A stretch of DNA of 64,000 nt from Rebecca billardiae RCC1528. Lineage: Eukaryota; Haptophyta. The stretch covers positions 1,054,001 to 1,118,000 of the forward strand of contig OZ251246.1 of the NCBI GenBank assembly GCA_965240325.2, read 5' to 3'. Made by a program: the position numbers and the translations under genes. The notes under the pieces are model-generated. The model was not told the origin of the DNA. It did no database searches and saw only the letters and a program-made list of their open reading frames with translations. Below, in pieces: positions 41,217 through 50,790 of this stretch (the stretch's first letter is position 1; every line of letters begins with the position of its first letter).

Positions 41217-42440
41217 CGCTCGTGCTCCGCTGCTGGAACGAACGTTGGCAGCTGTCAGCAGCCAGAGTGCAGCATGGCGGCGTTGCCGCTCGTGCTGCTC
41301 CTCCTCTTGGGGGCACAGCCCAGCTCCAGCCCAGCGCCGGCATGCCCGCTCATCCCGTCCAAGTATCGATGCAACGGGCAGGCTTACGCGCAGCACTGGG
41401 CGCGGGTGCACGCGCCGCCCGCGGCCGCCCTTGCGCCGCCAGCCGGCGCGCACGTGCTCCTGTACGGCCCCAGCTGGTTGCGTCAGCTCTTCATCGCGAT
41501 GCTCTGTGCCGCGCCCGGCGTGGCCGTGACCCACCTTCCCGAGACGCAGGGCCCGAGCTGCGCGCGCCTGCGGCTGCCAGGCACGGACGCCTCCGCGTGG
41601 CGGCACTGGTCCAGCAGCCGATCCTGTGCGGCCGGCATGGGCAACAGCGGCGCACGCGTGCTGCCCCGCTGCGTGGCGCCCCGCCCGCCGCACTCGACAG
41701 GCGACCGCGTGCACGCCGTGCTGCGCAACGGCGCGCGGCTCACAGGCCTTTTCAACGACGAGTGCACGCAGGACCCGACCATCGGCGGCGTGAGCTCCGC
41801 GGCCGCCGCGCCGGGCGCTGCCAGCCCTCAGTCTGATTCCGAGCGGTTCGAGTTTGATGCCGAGCGCTCCAGCCTGGGACGGCGGCTGGAGGCGCTGCTC
41901 GGCCGCGGCAGCGGGCTGAACGCGAGCGCCGCGCTAGTGATGACGCCGCACCCGCCGTGCTACTTTGCGTACCAGCGGTACCACAGGCACAGGGCCCGCG
42001 ACAGGGCAGCGCTGAGCACTCGCGGCCCACCTCCGCCGCCGTGCGTGAACACAAGCAAAGCGCCGCGCAGCCCAGAGCAGGACGCGACAGTGCGTGCGGT
42101 GCTGCGCACGCTGGGGCGCGCCGGCGTGAGGCGTTTGCTCTTCCTCGGGCACTGGGTGCGCAACGCGCCGCCGCCGCCGGGCGTGCCCTCGAACCAGAGC
42201 CTCAGTCTGCTGAGCCCGCTCCTCGCTGCTAGCAACGGCACGTACTGCGCCGCAAGGCAGTGCACCAACTGGCCAGGGCATGAGTGCATGCCCGGCACAC
42301 CAGCGCACATGGCGGTGGCAGCGCTCAGCGCGCTGTACGCGGCGCCGGGCGGCTTCGAGGAGCGGGCGGGAGGGCTGCCTGCTGCCCACGGCGGTGGCGG
42401 CGTCGCGTGGTGGCAGATGTCGGCGGCATCACTAGCACGA
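40010..42440. repeat. Large inverted repeat containing the gene pair
   Basis: Arms of about 1.2 kb (roughly 40010-41216 and 41274-42440) are inverted copies with a 57-bp centre. They share most of the coding sequence at high identity but contain one unrelated block of about 60 bp (near 40450-40500 versus 41980-42045). Outer limits are approximate. Confidence 0.75.
41217..41273. promoter_or_regulatory. 57-bp bidirectional intergenic spacer
   Basis: Only 57 bp separate the opposite ATG codons of the duplicated pair. It must contain both 5' leaders, and transcription probably starts within or very near it. It is the axis of the surrounding 2.4-kb inverted repeat. Confidence 0.45.
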
Positions 42441-42719
42441 GTGGGTGGCCGCGATGCAGCAGCGTCGCACAGATCGTCTGCTGCTCATCAGCGAGGCTCG
42501 TCGACGACGTCATCCGCACGGGCCCGGGCCGGGTCCCCTGGCGGGAAGCCCAGTCACGGCGGCAGCAGCACCAGGAGGCGGGGTCACACGTCGACGTCAT
42601 CGTCATCGGCACGCCTGACGCCAGGCGGGTCATCAGCCTCGCCCTCAGCATCACCGCCACCATCATTCCTAGCAGACCTAGCTACCGTAGTTACTGTAGT
42701 GACAGTATACTACTGCTAG
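41274..42719 (+). CDS. Secreted protein of inverted gene pair, copy 2
   Basis: A single exon of 481 aa, the inverted duplicate of copy 1. Most blocks are identical (AHVLLYGPSWLRQLFIAMLC, FNDECTQDPTIGG, ALVMTPHPPCYFAYQRY, CTNWPGHECMPGTPAHM). The signal peptide is MAALPLVLLLLLGAQ. A segment of about 20 residues after YFAYQRY is unrelated between the copies (RHRARDRAALSTRG versus LALEGRYDPSVLR), and copy 2 lacks three residues near PPHSTGDRV. The C-terminal 100 residues diverge completely beyond the end of the inverted repeat (about 42440), so the true protein may be shorter in evolutionary terms. Function unknown. Confidence 0.6.
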   Translation: MAALPLVLLLLLGAQPSSSPAPACPLIPSKYRCNGQAYAQHWARVHAPPAAALAPPAGAHVLLYGPSWLRQLFIAMLCAAPGVAVTHLPETQGPSCARLRLPGTDASAWRHWSSSRSCAAGMGNSGARVLPRCVAPRPPHSTGDRVHAVLRNGARLTGLFNDECTQDPTIGGVSSAAAAPGAASPQSDSERFEFDAERSSLGRRLEALLGRGSGLNASAALVMTPHPPCYFAYQRYHRHRARDRAALSTRGPPPPPCVNTSKAPRSPEQDATVRAVLRTLGRAGVRRLLFLGHWVRNAPPPPGVPSNQSLSLLSPLLAASNGTYCAARQCTNWPGHECMPGTPAHMAVAALSALYAAPGGFEERAGGLPAAHGGGGVAWWQMSAASLARVGGRDAAASHRSSAAHQRGSSTTSSARARAGSPGGKPSHGGSSTRRRGHTSTSSSSARLTPGGSSASPSASPPPSFLADLATVVTVVTVYYC

Positions 42720-44025
42720 TTACTAGTACGTCGTACTTGGCTATAGTATAGCAGGAGTATCGCTCCAGTGGTCCTCCAGTGCCGGTGTCACTCAGGCTTC
42801 AGTGTGACACTCACTCGATCAGCTGATGAGTGTGCAGTATGGCCTATGGGGGTAACCGGGCAACGGTTGCGCAGTACAGGCTGGTCTCACCAAGAACTTC
42901 CCGAGGCTTTGGATTTTTTTTTCAGTCCCACTGCGTCTGCGGAAAATTCTCGATGGCGCCATTAAATCGGCCGCATCGAGAGCTCTCCGACGAGGGGTCG
43001 CACGCCTCTGTCCGCCCCGCCGTTGTCGAGATTCAAACCCCCACCCCCCTGCAAAAAATGAACGGCGCGCGATCTCGGTCCGTGCGACCCCTAGTGGTGT
43101 TGTTCACACGGTTGCCCGTACCCCAAGCCCCTCTCCTCATCCCCACCCTCGCTGTAGCACTGAAACATTGCGTCGTTGTTCTCGCCCGCAGAAGCCGCCG
43201 AGCGTTGCGGGTCAACGTGGGACCTGGCATGAGTGACAGGTGTCTTCATGTCCCACAGCGCGTCTCTCCCATGCTGTCGATGTATGTGGGCCTCATCGCG
43301 CTCGTTGCAACGTCCTTCCTGCGCCTCCCCACCTGTATCAGTGCCTGACGATGTTGCTTGGAGCACACTCAACCCGCCTTGCCGCCGCACTGTTCAGGGC
43401 GGAACTCCTTCGCAATGTTGAAGCGTGCGGCTGCCCTTGACAGACGTACGTAGGCTCTCGCACCCCCCGCTTCCACTGCGACAGATTCGAATACCTGCTG
43501 CGAGTGAGCCAACTGCGACGAAGTGCAATGTGCTCGTCGTGTTCGTTCGGAGCCGTTCGAGCGGCGCGCAAGTGACAAGTGCATCTGGCGAGGTCCCACC
43601 AACAGAGGCAGGGGCTTTGGCAGTAACCACAGCGCTCATGGAACGGCTCGCGCGGGCGCAGTCATCAAGCAGTGCGCCATGCTCCGCCTCCGCGCGGGCC
43701 AGGTCCGCGCGTGGCCGACCTCGTGGTGATGGATGCCGCCTGGGCGTCCGAAGCGGCAGAAGCCCGCCGGACTGCGGAAACCCCGACGAAACCTCAGTTC
43801 AGCGCCACTTCAGACTGCTCGGCCCACTGTGAAAACCACTGTGACGGCGCCTCCGCGGCGGAGCGCCGGGCACGAGGTGAGCGACGCGCGCGGCTCCGCG
43901 GACAATTTTGTCGGGGACTAGACCCACGATGCGAGCGATCGTACTCAGCCGATTCCCCGTGCTCGCCCGCCGCGAGCGCGGACACGTCGGCAGCGCTCGG
44001 GAAGTTCTTGGTGAGACCAGCCTGT
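42720..44025. other. Intergenic, nothing recognised
   Basis: About 1.3 kb. A T9 run near 42911-42922 is the only notable simple sequence. The plus-strand frame of the next gene is open from 43672 but that part reads as non-coding. No RNA gene recognised. Confidence 0.5.
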
Positions 44026-45939
44026 ATGGCCCGGCAGCTCCAGCCCGCGCACGTCACGATGGTGTTCGTGCTCGCCGAGGCCGTGCGCGAGGAGCTCGGG
44101 GCACTCGTCGCGGCCGGGGAGCCCGGCTCATCGCAGGCTCGCGCCTTCCTCGAGCCCAGTCAGCCGGGCGCGCGCGCGCTCGAGGGCTTTGGCGCGGACG
44201 GCTCCGCGCCCGCCGCGGCCGCACGCTCCGGCGCTCTGTTCAACGATTATTACAAGTTCAGCATGCTGCCCGTGATCCGCGCGCTCGAGCGCGACGCGGG
44301 CGGCGACGTGCACGTGGTGTTCGCGCTGAACGTGCGCTCGTCGGCCGACCGTGCCGCGCTCGACGACGACGCGCGGCGCGGCGGCCCGCTCCTCGCGCGC
44401 GTGGCCCGCGCGCTCCACACGCTGCGTGCGCGCGTGTTTGCGCGCGACGACCCGGCGCTGCTCGAGGACGGGGCAGGCTGCGACGCGCGCGCGCTCGACG
44501 CGCTGTGCGGCGAGGCAGGCGAGCCCGCGCGCCCCCTCGTCGACGCCGTGTGCGTCCGCGCGCCCGACGACGACGCCCTGCAGCCCTCGCCCAGCACGAG
44601 TGCCAGGCCAGGCCGCGGCCGCGCTGACGGCCGCGTCGTGCTGTGCGCGTACGTGCGCGGCGGGCGGCTGCACGTCGAGGCGGGCGGGCCGTGGCATCGC
44701 GTGACGATGGTCGAGACGCCGCTGATGCAGGCCGTGTACGCCGCGCTGCTCGACCAGCGCCGCGTGGCGCGCGGCGAGCCGCGCGCGCGCTGGCTCGCGC
44801 GCGCGCTGTGCCGTTGCGCGCGCGCCGTCGACGCTGTCAACTCGAGCGGCCTGCGCGCCGCGCTCTTCGCGGGGCGTCGGTGCGCGGGGCTGGACTGGCT
44901 CGTGCTGCAGAACGCGTACTGCGCCGCGCACCTCCGCCGCCCGCTCGGCACCTCCTCCGTCAGCGCGAGCGCCTGGCTGCGCGCGCGCGCGCTGCCATCC
45001 CTGCAGCCAGCGGGCACGCATGCGCACGAGCTGAGCCTGGTGCTGGCGGCGCTGCAGCCGGGGCTGGACGAGCTGGCGGGCGGCTGCGTGGCGACGCAGT
45101 GCCTCGGGCACGCGCTGTACCTCGCGCTCGGCCGGCCGCGCGGCGACGCCCGCCCGCCCGACCGGCACGCGCTCATGCCGCTGCTGAGTGACACGCTGCG
45201 CACGCGCGCTTTCCTGGAAACGGCGCGCGCCGTGCACCTGCCTGCGGCCGAGGGGGGCGGCGCGCGTGCGTACCACGCGGCGCACCGCGGCGTGAGCGTG
45301 CTCGGCGCGTGCGGCGGCGCAAGGCACGACTCAGGCGACCCGCGCGCGTTCCGCGACCGCGTGCTCGCCGCGGTCGCGGCGGACGCGGCCAGCTCAGACC
45401 GCGCGGCCGAGGCGGGCGCGGCTAAGCGCGTGCCGCCCGCCTCGGCCGCCGAGGGCGGGGCACCGGCCGCCGCTGCGGCGCGGCCGTTTGTGCTGCTCGC
45501 GTCCGATGTCGGCAGCATGGCGGATCTGGAGGCGGTGCGCGCGGCGGGGTTCGACGCGCTCGGCGCCGGCGGCTTCTTCGGAGAGTCCGAGGGCGCGTGG
45601 CCCGCCGCGCACGCCGCCACGACGCCGGGCGCGCACAGCGAACGGCCGCCGCCGCCGCAGCAGCAGCACGCGCCGTACCCGCCCATCTCCCTCGCCGTCA
45701 AGCCGGTGGCGGTGTGGGTGCGCGGCGAGCGCACGCGCGTGCACCCGGTCAAGCTGGGCGACGGCGAGCGCGGGGACAAGTTCGAGGCGGACGCCACGCT
45801 GAGCGCGCACGAGCTGGCGGCCGCTCGCGAGCGCGCGGAGTGGCTCTCGCGCTGCGCGGAACGAGGCGTGGAGGGCGAGGCAGCGGCCGCTCTGGACAGC
45901 CAGTTTGGCGCGCTGGTGGCGCGCGTCCTCGCAGCTTAG
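44026..45939 (+). CDS. NAPRT: Nicotinate phosphoribosyltransferase (PncB/NAPRT-like)
   Basis: A single exon, about 637 aa from the ATG before MARQLQPAHV; an ATG at 44059 (MVFVLAEA) is an alternative. Family blocks: FNDYYKFSMLPVIRAL (72-87), WHRVTMVETPLMQAVYAAL, the central PAGTHAHELSL, RHDSGDP (H434-P439) and ASDVGSMADLEAVRAAGFDA with GAGGFF, then KPVAVWVRGERTRVHPVKLG. The exact RHDSGDP pattern and PVGTQAHE-like THAHE block point to the PncB subtype. The enzyme makes nicotinate mononucleotide from nicotinate and PRPP in the Preiss-Handler NAD pathway. It is longer than bacterial PncB (about 400 aa) because of many Ala/Arg-rich insertions. Whether NADK-type regulation occurs is not visible. 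Confidence 0.85.
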   Translation: MARQLQPAHVTMVFVLAEAVREELGALVAAGEPGSSQARAFLEPSQPGARALEGFGADGSAPAAAARSGALFNDYYKFSMLPVIRALERDAGGDVHVVFALNVRSSADRAALDDDARRGGPLLARVARALHTLRARVFARDDPALLEDGAGCDARALDALCGEAGEPARPLVDAVCVRAPDDDALQPSPSTSARPGRGRADGRVVLCAYVRGGRLHVEAGGPWHRVTMVETPLMQAVYAALLDQRRVARGEPRARWLARALCRCARAVDAVNSSGLRAALFAGRRCAGLDWLVLQNAYCAAHLRRPLGTSSVSASAWLRARALPSLQPAGTHAHELSLVLAALQPGLDELAGGCVATQCLGHALYLALGRPRGDARPPDRHALMPLLSDTLRTRAFLETARAVHLPAAEGGGARAYHAAHRGVSVLGACGGARHDSGDPRAFRDRVLAAVAADAASSDRAAEAGAAKRVPPASAAEGGAPAAAAARPFVLLASDVGSMADLEAVRAAGFDALGAGGFFGESEGAWPAAHAATTPGAHSERPPPPQQQHAPYPPISLAVKPVAVWVRGERTRVHPVKLGDGERGDKFEADATLSAHELAAARERAEWLSRCAERGVEGEAAAALDSQFGALVARVLAA

Positions 45940-46317
45940 CCGGCCACACATGCTCGGGTCAGTAGGACTCGGCCCTGCGCAGACGGCCCGGACGCTGACG
46001 ACGACTACGACTCATCGGAATAAGCGATCGGATGAGGCAGTCTCAGCCACCGTCGACTACGTGAACCCGCGCGGGATGACGACGACTGACGAGTCACGAC
46101 GACGACGCGGGCAGTAGTCTTATAGTCGTCGTCTATATCGCGTCGTCGCAGCAGTCGTCACTTTTGACTTTACTACGCGTGTAGTGATGACTTGATGACG
46201 ATAAAGTGATGACGAATATATATATATATATATGTGTGTGATGTAGTCACTAGATAGTGTCAGTGTACGTGTCGGTGTGTCGGTGTGTGTGTGTGTGTGT
46301 GCATGTGTGTGTGTGCA

Positions 46318-46348
<31 letters not shown>

Positions 46349-46838
46349 TGTGTGTACTAGCTACGTGTGTGTGTGTGTTTAGTGTGTGTGTGTGTCCTTG
46401 ATTGACCTTGCGTACGCAACCAATGCCTGGATGGCGGCAGGCGCATACTTATATATGATGCAGACACTGCTTGTTGGGATGATTTTCTCGTCGTCGTAGA
46501 ACATGTTGCAGCCCACAGCAGGCTGCCGTGGGGCACAGCAGGCAGCGACCAGAAGCAGGCGAGTGCGCGAGATGGATATCGCGCCACGCCGTAAGATCCC
46601 ATTGGTGTTGGAGCTGGTGCCTGGTGTGGTGTGAGCGCGTTGGCACGAAAGCGGCTGCGAAACAGGCGGCACACAGCTGAAAGCCGCGCAGCTGAAAATC
46701 GAGCTCGGCTGGCTCGCCAAGCAGCCGGTGCGGGTGAAAAGCCGAGATCGAATCTGACGAGGCGGTAGCTTCGGCGAGCCTCCTTAGTCCTTGGCGAGCG
46801 GATACTGGCAGCTTCGTCGCCTGGCTGCAGCAGATGAG
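45940..46838. other. Intergenic with (TG)n and (TA)n microsatellites
   Basis: About 900 bp between the NAPRT gene and the retrotransposon target site. A (TA)n tract lies near 46216-46233 and a (TG)n tract at 46270-46397. No gene seen. Confidence 0.65.
46270..46397. repeat. (TG)n microsatellite
   Basis: An imperfect TG dinucleotide array with CA/TA interruptions, about 130 bp. Confidence 0.9.
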
Positions 46839-46843
46839 TAGAC
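46839..46843 (+). repeat. Target site duplication TAGAC (left)
   Basis: TAGAC directly before the left LTR, repeated at 54037-54041 directly after the right LTR. Five bases is the usual length for Ty1/copia and other LTR integrases. Confidence 0.9.
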
Positions 46844-47475
46844 TATTGGGTAAACGCGAGCTCCGAGCGTCTCGAGCCCTGCTAAAAGCTCACCGGCACG
46901 TCCTCGGGCGCGTCGTCGGTGACGCCCACGAAGGCAATCTCGACCCTCGCTCTTCGGACGAGCGAAGCTAATCCTCCTGCCGCAACCAACTTTCGGTTGC
47001 GCAGGGTGACACGGCGTTTTGCGGCCCGGCTCGGGAATCTTGTAACCTTCCTGAGCCCCGCTTCCGTGCGTCCGCCAATCGCAGGCGTTACCGACGCACC
47101 GCCGTAAGCTCATCTTTCCCCCAGGTACTCGGTAATGTCATCGGACCTGGGTAAGCTGCGCACGGACCCATGGCGCCCGCCTGTGCCGCCGGCGTGCCAT
47201 CCGTGCCGCGTGCGCCGGGCCGTACCGCCCGCGCACGCGCCGCGTCCGTGTCGCACCGCGTCCGCGCTGCCGCGTCCGCGCTCCGCGTCCACGTCGCTCC
47301 GCGCCAGCGCTGCTGCGCTCGCGCTCCTGCCGCCGCGCGCGCCGCGCGCGCGCGCCGCCAGAGCCAGCCACTGCGTAGCTGATGCCGCCGGCCCGCCTGG
47401 TGCGGCGCCGGCCCTGACGTCCCAGCGGCGACGCCATCTGCTGAGATGCGCGCCCCAGGCTGCGTCAGCTCAACA
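46844..47475 (-). repeat. 3' LTR, 632 bp
   Basis: In sense orientation it begins TGTTGAGCTGACGC and ends CCCAATA. It appears identical to 53405-54036. Confidence 0.95.
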
Positions 47476-47484
47476 CCCCCCCTC
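47476..47484 (-). promoter_or_regulatory. Polypurine tract
   Basis: Sense-strand GAGGGGGGG directly next to the 3' LTR, the expected primer site for plus-strand DNA synthesis. It lies 27 bp after the pol stop codon. Confidence 0.8.
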
Positions 47485-47511
47485 GACAGCCATAGCCGCG
47501 AGCTGCGCCGC

Positions 47512-50500
47512 TTACCGCGCGCGCGTCGGGTGTCGGTCCACCATGATGGCGTCGACGTGCCGCTTGAACGTCGCACCGTCCGTCGCCTTCGTCATGATGT
47601 CAGAGTGGTTGAGCGAGGTGTGTACCTTGACCACCTTCACCTTGCCACCCTCCTGCGCGTCACGCACATAGTGATGCTTGATCTCGATGTGCTTCGAGCG
47701 CTTGTGGTGCACAGGATTCTCCACGAGGTCGATAGCCCCCTTGTTGTCCTCTCGCACCTCCGTCGCGGCCCGCGGCGGCTGCCGCATGGACTCGAGTATG
47801 CTCCGCAAGTAGCTCACCTCGCGGCAGCAATCGCTCAGCGCGACGTACTCCGCCTCCGTCGAGCTCAGCGAGACTGTACCTTGCAGCCCGCTGTGCCACG
47901 ACACCGGCGCCCCATTGTAGAACACAATGTATCCACCCGTCGACCTGCCCTTGGTCTCCACCGGATTGCTTGCCCAATCGGAGTCAGCGAAAGCAAGTAG
48001 GTCGGGGTGCTCGGAATCTGTCGCAAACTTGAACAAGATTCCCAATCGCGGGCATCCACGTAAGTAGCGCAGCACGCGCTTCGCACTTACCAGATCCACC
48101 GCCCGCGGACGTGACATGCGTCGCGTCAGCATGTTCACCGCGTGCGCGATGTCCGGCCGCGCCGTGACCATCGCAAACATGAGACATCCCACCATCGCCT
48201 GGTAGTTCTCAATCTCCGCGCGCTGCAGCAACGCCTCGTCGTCGTCGCTCAGCTGCGCCCGCGCCGCCGGCTCCGGCGTGCGCGCCGGCGTGCTCACGTT
48301 CAAACCGAACCGCTGAAGCACGCTCTCGACGTACGGCCCCAGATGCATCAGGATGCCGTCGTCATGAACTTCAAACACGGCGCCCAGGAACTTATCGAGC
48401 CGCTCACTCAGCTTGATCTCGTAATGCTCCTTCAGGTCAGCCGCCAGCTTCTCCACCGCGCGCGCGTCGCGCGTCAGGTTGAGAAACAGCAAGTCGTCGA
48501 CAAAGCCGCCCGCGATGATGAACTCGCCCGGCGCCGACTCCTTGACGTAGATGCACGGCGCACTCGGACACTCCGAGAAGCCGCGCGCGAGCAGCTGGGT
48601 GCGGTGCGTGCGATGCCACGCGCGCCCAGACTGGCGTAGGCCCGGATACGCCTTCAGGCTCCGGCCCACGACTTTGTACCCCGGCGGCGCCTGCGTGCTC
48701 GGCACGTAGCCCGGCGGGAATGAGAAGAGAGGCCGCTCATCCGGCTTCAACTCCGAGTTGAGGTACGCGTCCTTGACGTCGCCCTTCGACAGTATGCCCA
48801 GCGCCGCAACCGACGCTGCACCCAAGTCGACTCTCGCGCCCGCCTGCTGAGCGGCGATCGCCACGAGTAGTCGCACTTGTTCCGGCCGGATCGTCGGAGC
48901 AAAGACCTCCTGAAAGTCGATCCCCGGCCGCTGTAGGTTCCCCAGTAGCACCGACCGCGCCTTGAAGCGCGTCACCTCGCCCTCCGGGTTCGACTTCACG
49001 TCAAAGACCCACTGGCTCGGCAACAGCCGCGTGCCCTCCGGAACCACCACCTCCTCCGAGGTGCCGAGCAACTTGTGACCTTCCAAGTGCTCGAGCATGG
49101 CGCCCTGCCACTGGGGCGCCTCCGCCGACCGCATCGCCTCGCGATAGTTCGTCGGCACCTTCACGTTGATCTTCTGGAACACCGACGCGGCGCTGACGAC
49201 GGCAGTAAGCAGCTGCGGCCGTCGGCGTGACGTCCGATCCCTGCGAAGCGGATCGTGTCCCATATCCAGACCGGGCGGCGGCGCGTCCTCGATCACGCCG
49301 TCGTCACCGTCTGCGCCGCGCGGCGACCCGCCAGCATCTGCTGCGGTCCCGCGCCGTGATTCCGTCGGCGGTATCTGATCCTGCCGACCCGGCTGCGTCA
49401 TCGACGCGCCTGCCCCGTCACGCCCGCCCTGCGGCGTCGGCGTCGACGGCTCTGCGCCAGCGCTGCTGCACCCGCGATGTCCCGCGTCCACGCTGCTGCG
49501 CCCGCGCCCCGACGTTGACGCATCTGCGTCGTCGTCGTACCCGACGTCGAACTCTGTCGCGTCGTCATCCCCGGCGTCGGCTGGCGTCTCGCCGCCATCG
49601 CCGTCCTCGTCCTCACCGTCGGCGTCACCGCCGACTGGACGATGTCCGCCGCTTACCGCGGCGTCGTCACCATCACCCACGTACGCGCCACCGTCAGGTG
49701 CGCCCAGCGACGAGTGCCCCCCCTCGACCAGGTCGGTCTCGTCGATGCGTACGTCACGTGAGTGAACGAGACGTCCGTCGTCTAAACGACATACGTACCC
49801 AAGCACGTAGCGCCATGTACCGCGCCACTGCACGCCGTGCCCACCCCAGAGATAGACACGTCCGGGTAGTGCGCGCTGCTTCAGCTGCCCCAATGCATTG
49901 CGCCGTGCGCCCAGCATCAGCACGCGGCAGCGCGCGCCAAACGCCACGTGATGCTTCCACGTCGGACGTTTGCCAAAGAACAGCTCATCCGGCGTGAGCC
50001 ACTCAATGTCTCCATCGTCACGAATGATACCACGTGACGCCAGTCGATTGCGCGACGCGCATGCGTGCCACGCCGCGTAGTGCCAATCGACCCTCGAGAC
50101 TCCACGCGCAACGACCGTGGCGCGCAGTCTCGACTTCAGCGTGCGGATAGCGCGTTCCGCCACGCCATTCGAGCTCGGCGAGTCGGGCGCCGACGTGACC
50201 GTCGACGAGAACCCAAGCTTCGCCAGCTCACCCTCGACGTACGTACTCAGCAACGTCGAGCCACCGTCGGTGTGAATATGGCGTCGCGCCATAGTACACC
50301 CCGACGCCAGGACCCAATGCGACATGTGCATGGCCCCTGTACCAAGCAACTGCGCGTACCAGCGGAATGCCCGACCAACCTCGGCGTCATCCAAGCTGCG
50401 TAGCGCGTACACTTGCCATCGACGTGAATGCCCATCGATGAATATGATCCCATGAGGATACCCTCCACGCGCGCCATCGGCCCCAACTGGTAAGTCGATG

Positions 50501-50790
50501 CGTGCCATGGAGAAGATGTCGACGTGCGTCACCTGCCCAGGGTAGTGCGCCGTCGGCATTGCGTCCGCGAACGGCCGCCGCGTCATGCCCGCCGCCGACT
50601 GCTCGTCGAGCGACTCACGCCGCGCGTTCGCCCCCTCCATCCCCTCGGCCACGCGTCGCGTGCGCTCGAGTAGACGTTGGTCATTGGTGCCCGTTCGAAC
50701 CGACCAAGTGCGCAACCACGCCGGATCAGCGCCTCGCGCCGCCTCCGTAGTGTTTGTGGTTCGCACCTGCGCGGGTTCCGGGCTTAGGCG
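47512..50790 (-). CDS. pol: Copia pol: integrase, reverse transcriptase, RNase H
   Basis: About 1092 codons in the -1 frame relative to gag; coordinates start at the first codon after the presumed frameshift, while the frame itself is open back to 51192. Integrase: HVDIFS, HTDGGSTLL and SNGVAERAIRTLKSR carry the D, D, E triad. A long Gly/Asp/Ala-rich linker follows. RT: WVFDVKSNPEGEVTRFKARSV, KGDVKDAYLNSEL (catalytic Asp) and GGFVDDLLFL (Asp pair). RNase H: GGYIVFYNGAPVSWHS, SLSSTEAEYVALSDCCREV, REDNKGAIDLVENPVHHKRS, KHIEIKHHYVRD. No internal stop. Protein would be made as Gag-Pol. Confidence 0.93.
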   Translation of the reverse strand, partial: RLSPEPAQVRTTNTTEAARGADPAWLRTWSVRTGTNDQRLLERTRRVAEGMEGANARRESLDEQSAAGMTRRPFADAMPTAHYPGQVTHVDIFSMARIDLPVGADGARGGYPHGIIFIDGHSRRWQVYALRSLDDAEVGRAFRWYAQLLGTGAMHMSHWVLASGCTMARRHIHTDGGSTLLSTYVEGELAKLGFSSTVTSAPDSPSSNGVAERAIRTLKSRLRATVVARGVSRVDWHYAAWHACASRNRLASRGIIRDDGDIEWLTPDELFFGKRPTWKHHVAFGARCRVLMLGARRNALGQLKQRALPGRVYLWGGHGVQWRGTWRYVLGYVCRLDDGRLVHSRDVRIDETDLVEGGHSSLGAPDGGAYVGDGDDAAVSGGHRPVGGDADGEDEDGDGGETPADAGDDDATEFDVGYDDDADASTSGRGRSSVDAGHRGCSSAGAEPSTPTPQGGRDGAGASMTQPGRQDQIPPTESRRGTAADAGGSPRGADGDDGVIEDAPPPGLDMGHDPLRRDRTSRRRPQLLTAVVSAASVFQKINVKVPTNYREAMRSAEAPQWQGAMLEHLEGHKLLGTSEEVVVPEGTRLLPSQWVFDVKSNPEGEVTRFKARSVLLGNLQRPGIDFQEVFAPTIRPEQVRLLVAIAAQQAGARVDLGAASVAALGILSKGDVKDAYLNSELKPDERPLFSFPPGYVPSTQAPPGYKVVGRSLKAYPGLRQSGRAWHRTHRTQLLARGFSECPSAPCIYVKESAPGEFIIAGGFVDDLLFLNLTRDARAVEKLAADLKEHYEIKLSERLDKFLGAVFEVHDDGILMHLGPYVESVLQRFGLNVSTPARTPEPAARAQLSDDDEALLQRAEIENYQAMVGCLMFAMVTARPDIAHAVNMLTRRMSRPRAVDLVSAKRVLRYLRGCPRLGILFKFATDSEHPDLLAFADSDWASNPVETKGRSTGGYIVFYNGAPVSWHSGLQGTVSLSSTEAEYVALSDCCREVSYLRSILESMRQPPRAATEVREDNKGAIDLVENPVHHKRSKHIEIKHHYVRDAQEGGKVKVVKVHTSLNHSDIMTKATDGATFKRHVDAIMVDRHPTRAR

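Noticed and set aside
39873-41714. 613-aa form of the minus-strand secreted-protein gene
   Set aside because: The extension beyond the ATG at 41216 is antisense to the duplicate gene; the signal peptide marks the later start.
46270-46397. TG-rich tract as a possible telomere-like array
   Set aside because: A dinucleotide microsatellite without a telomeric hexamer or heptamer unit.
47135-47671. ORFs inside the LTRs that occur twice with identical translation
   Set aside because: They are a consequence of the LTR duplication; no domain and they end at the LTR border.
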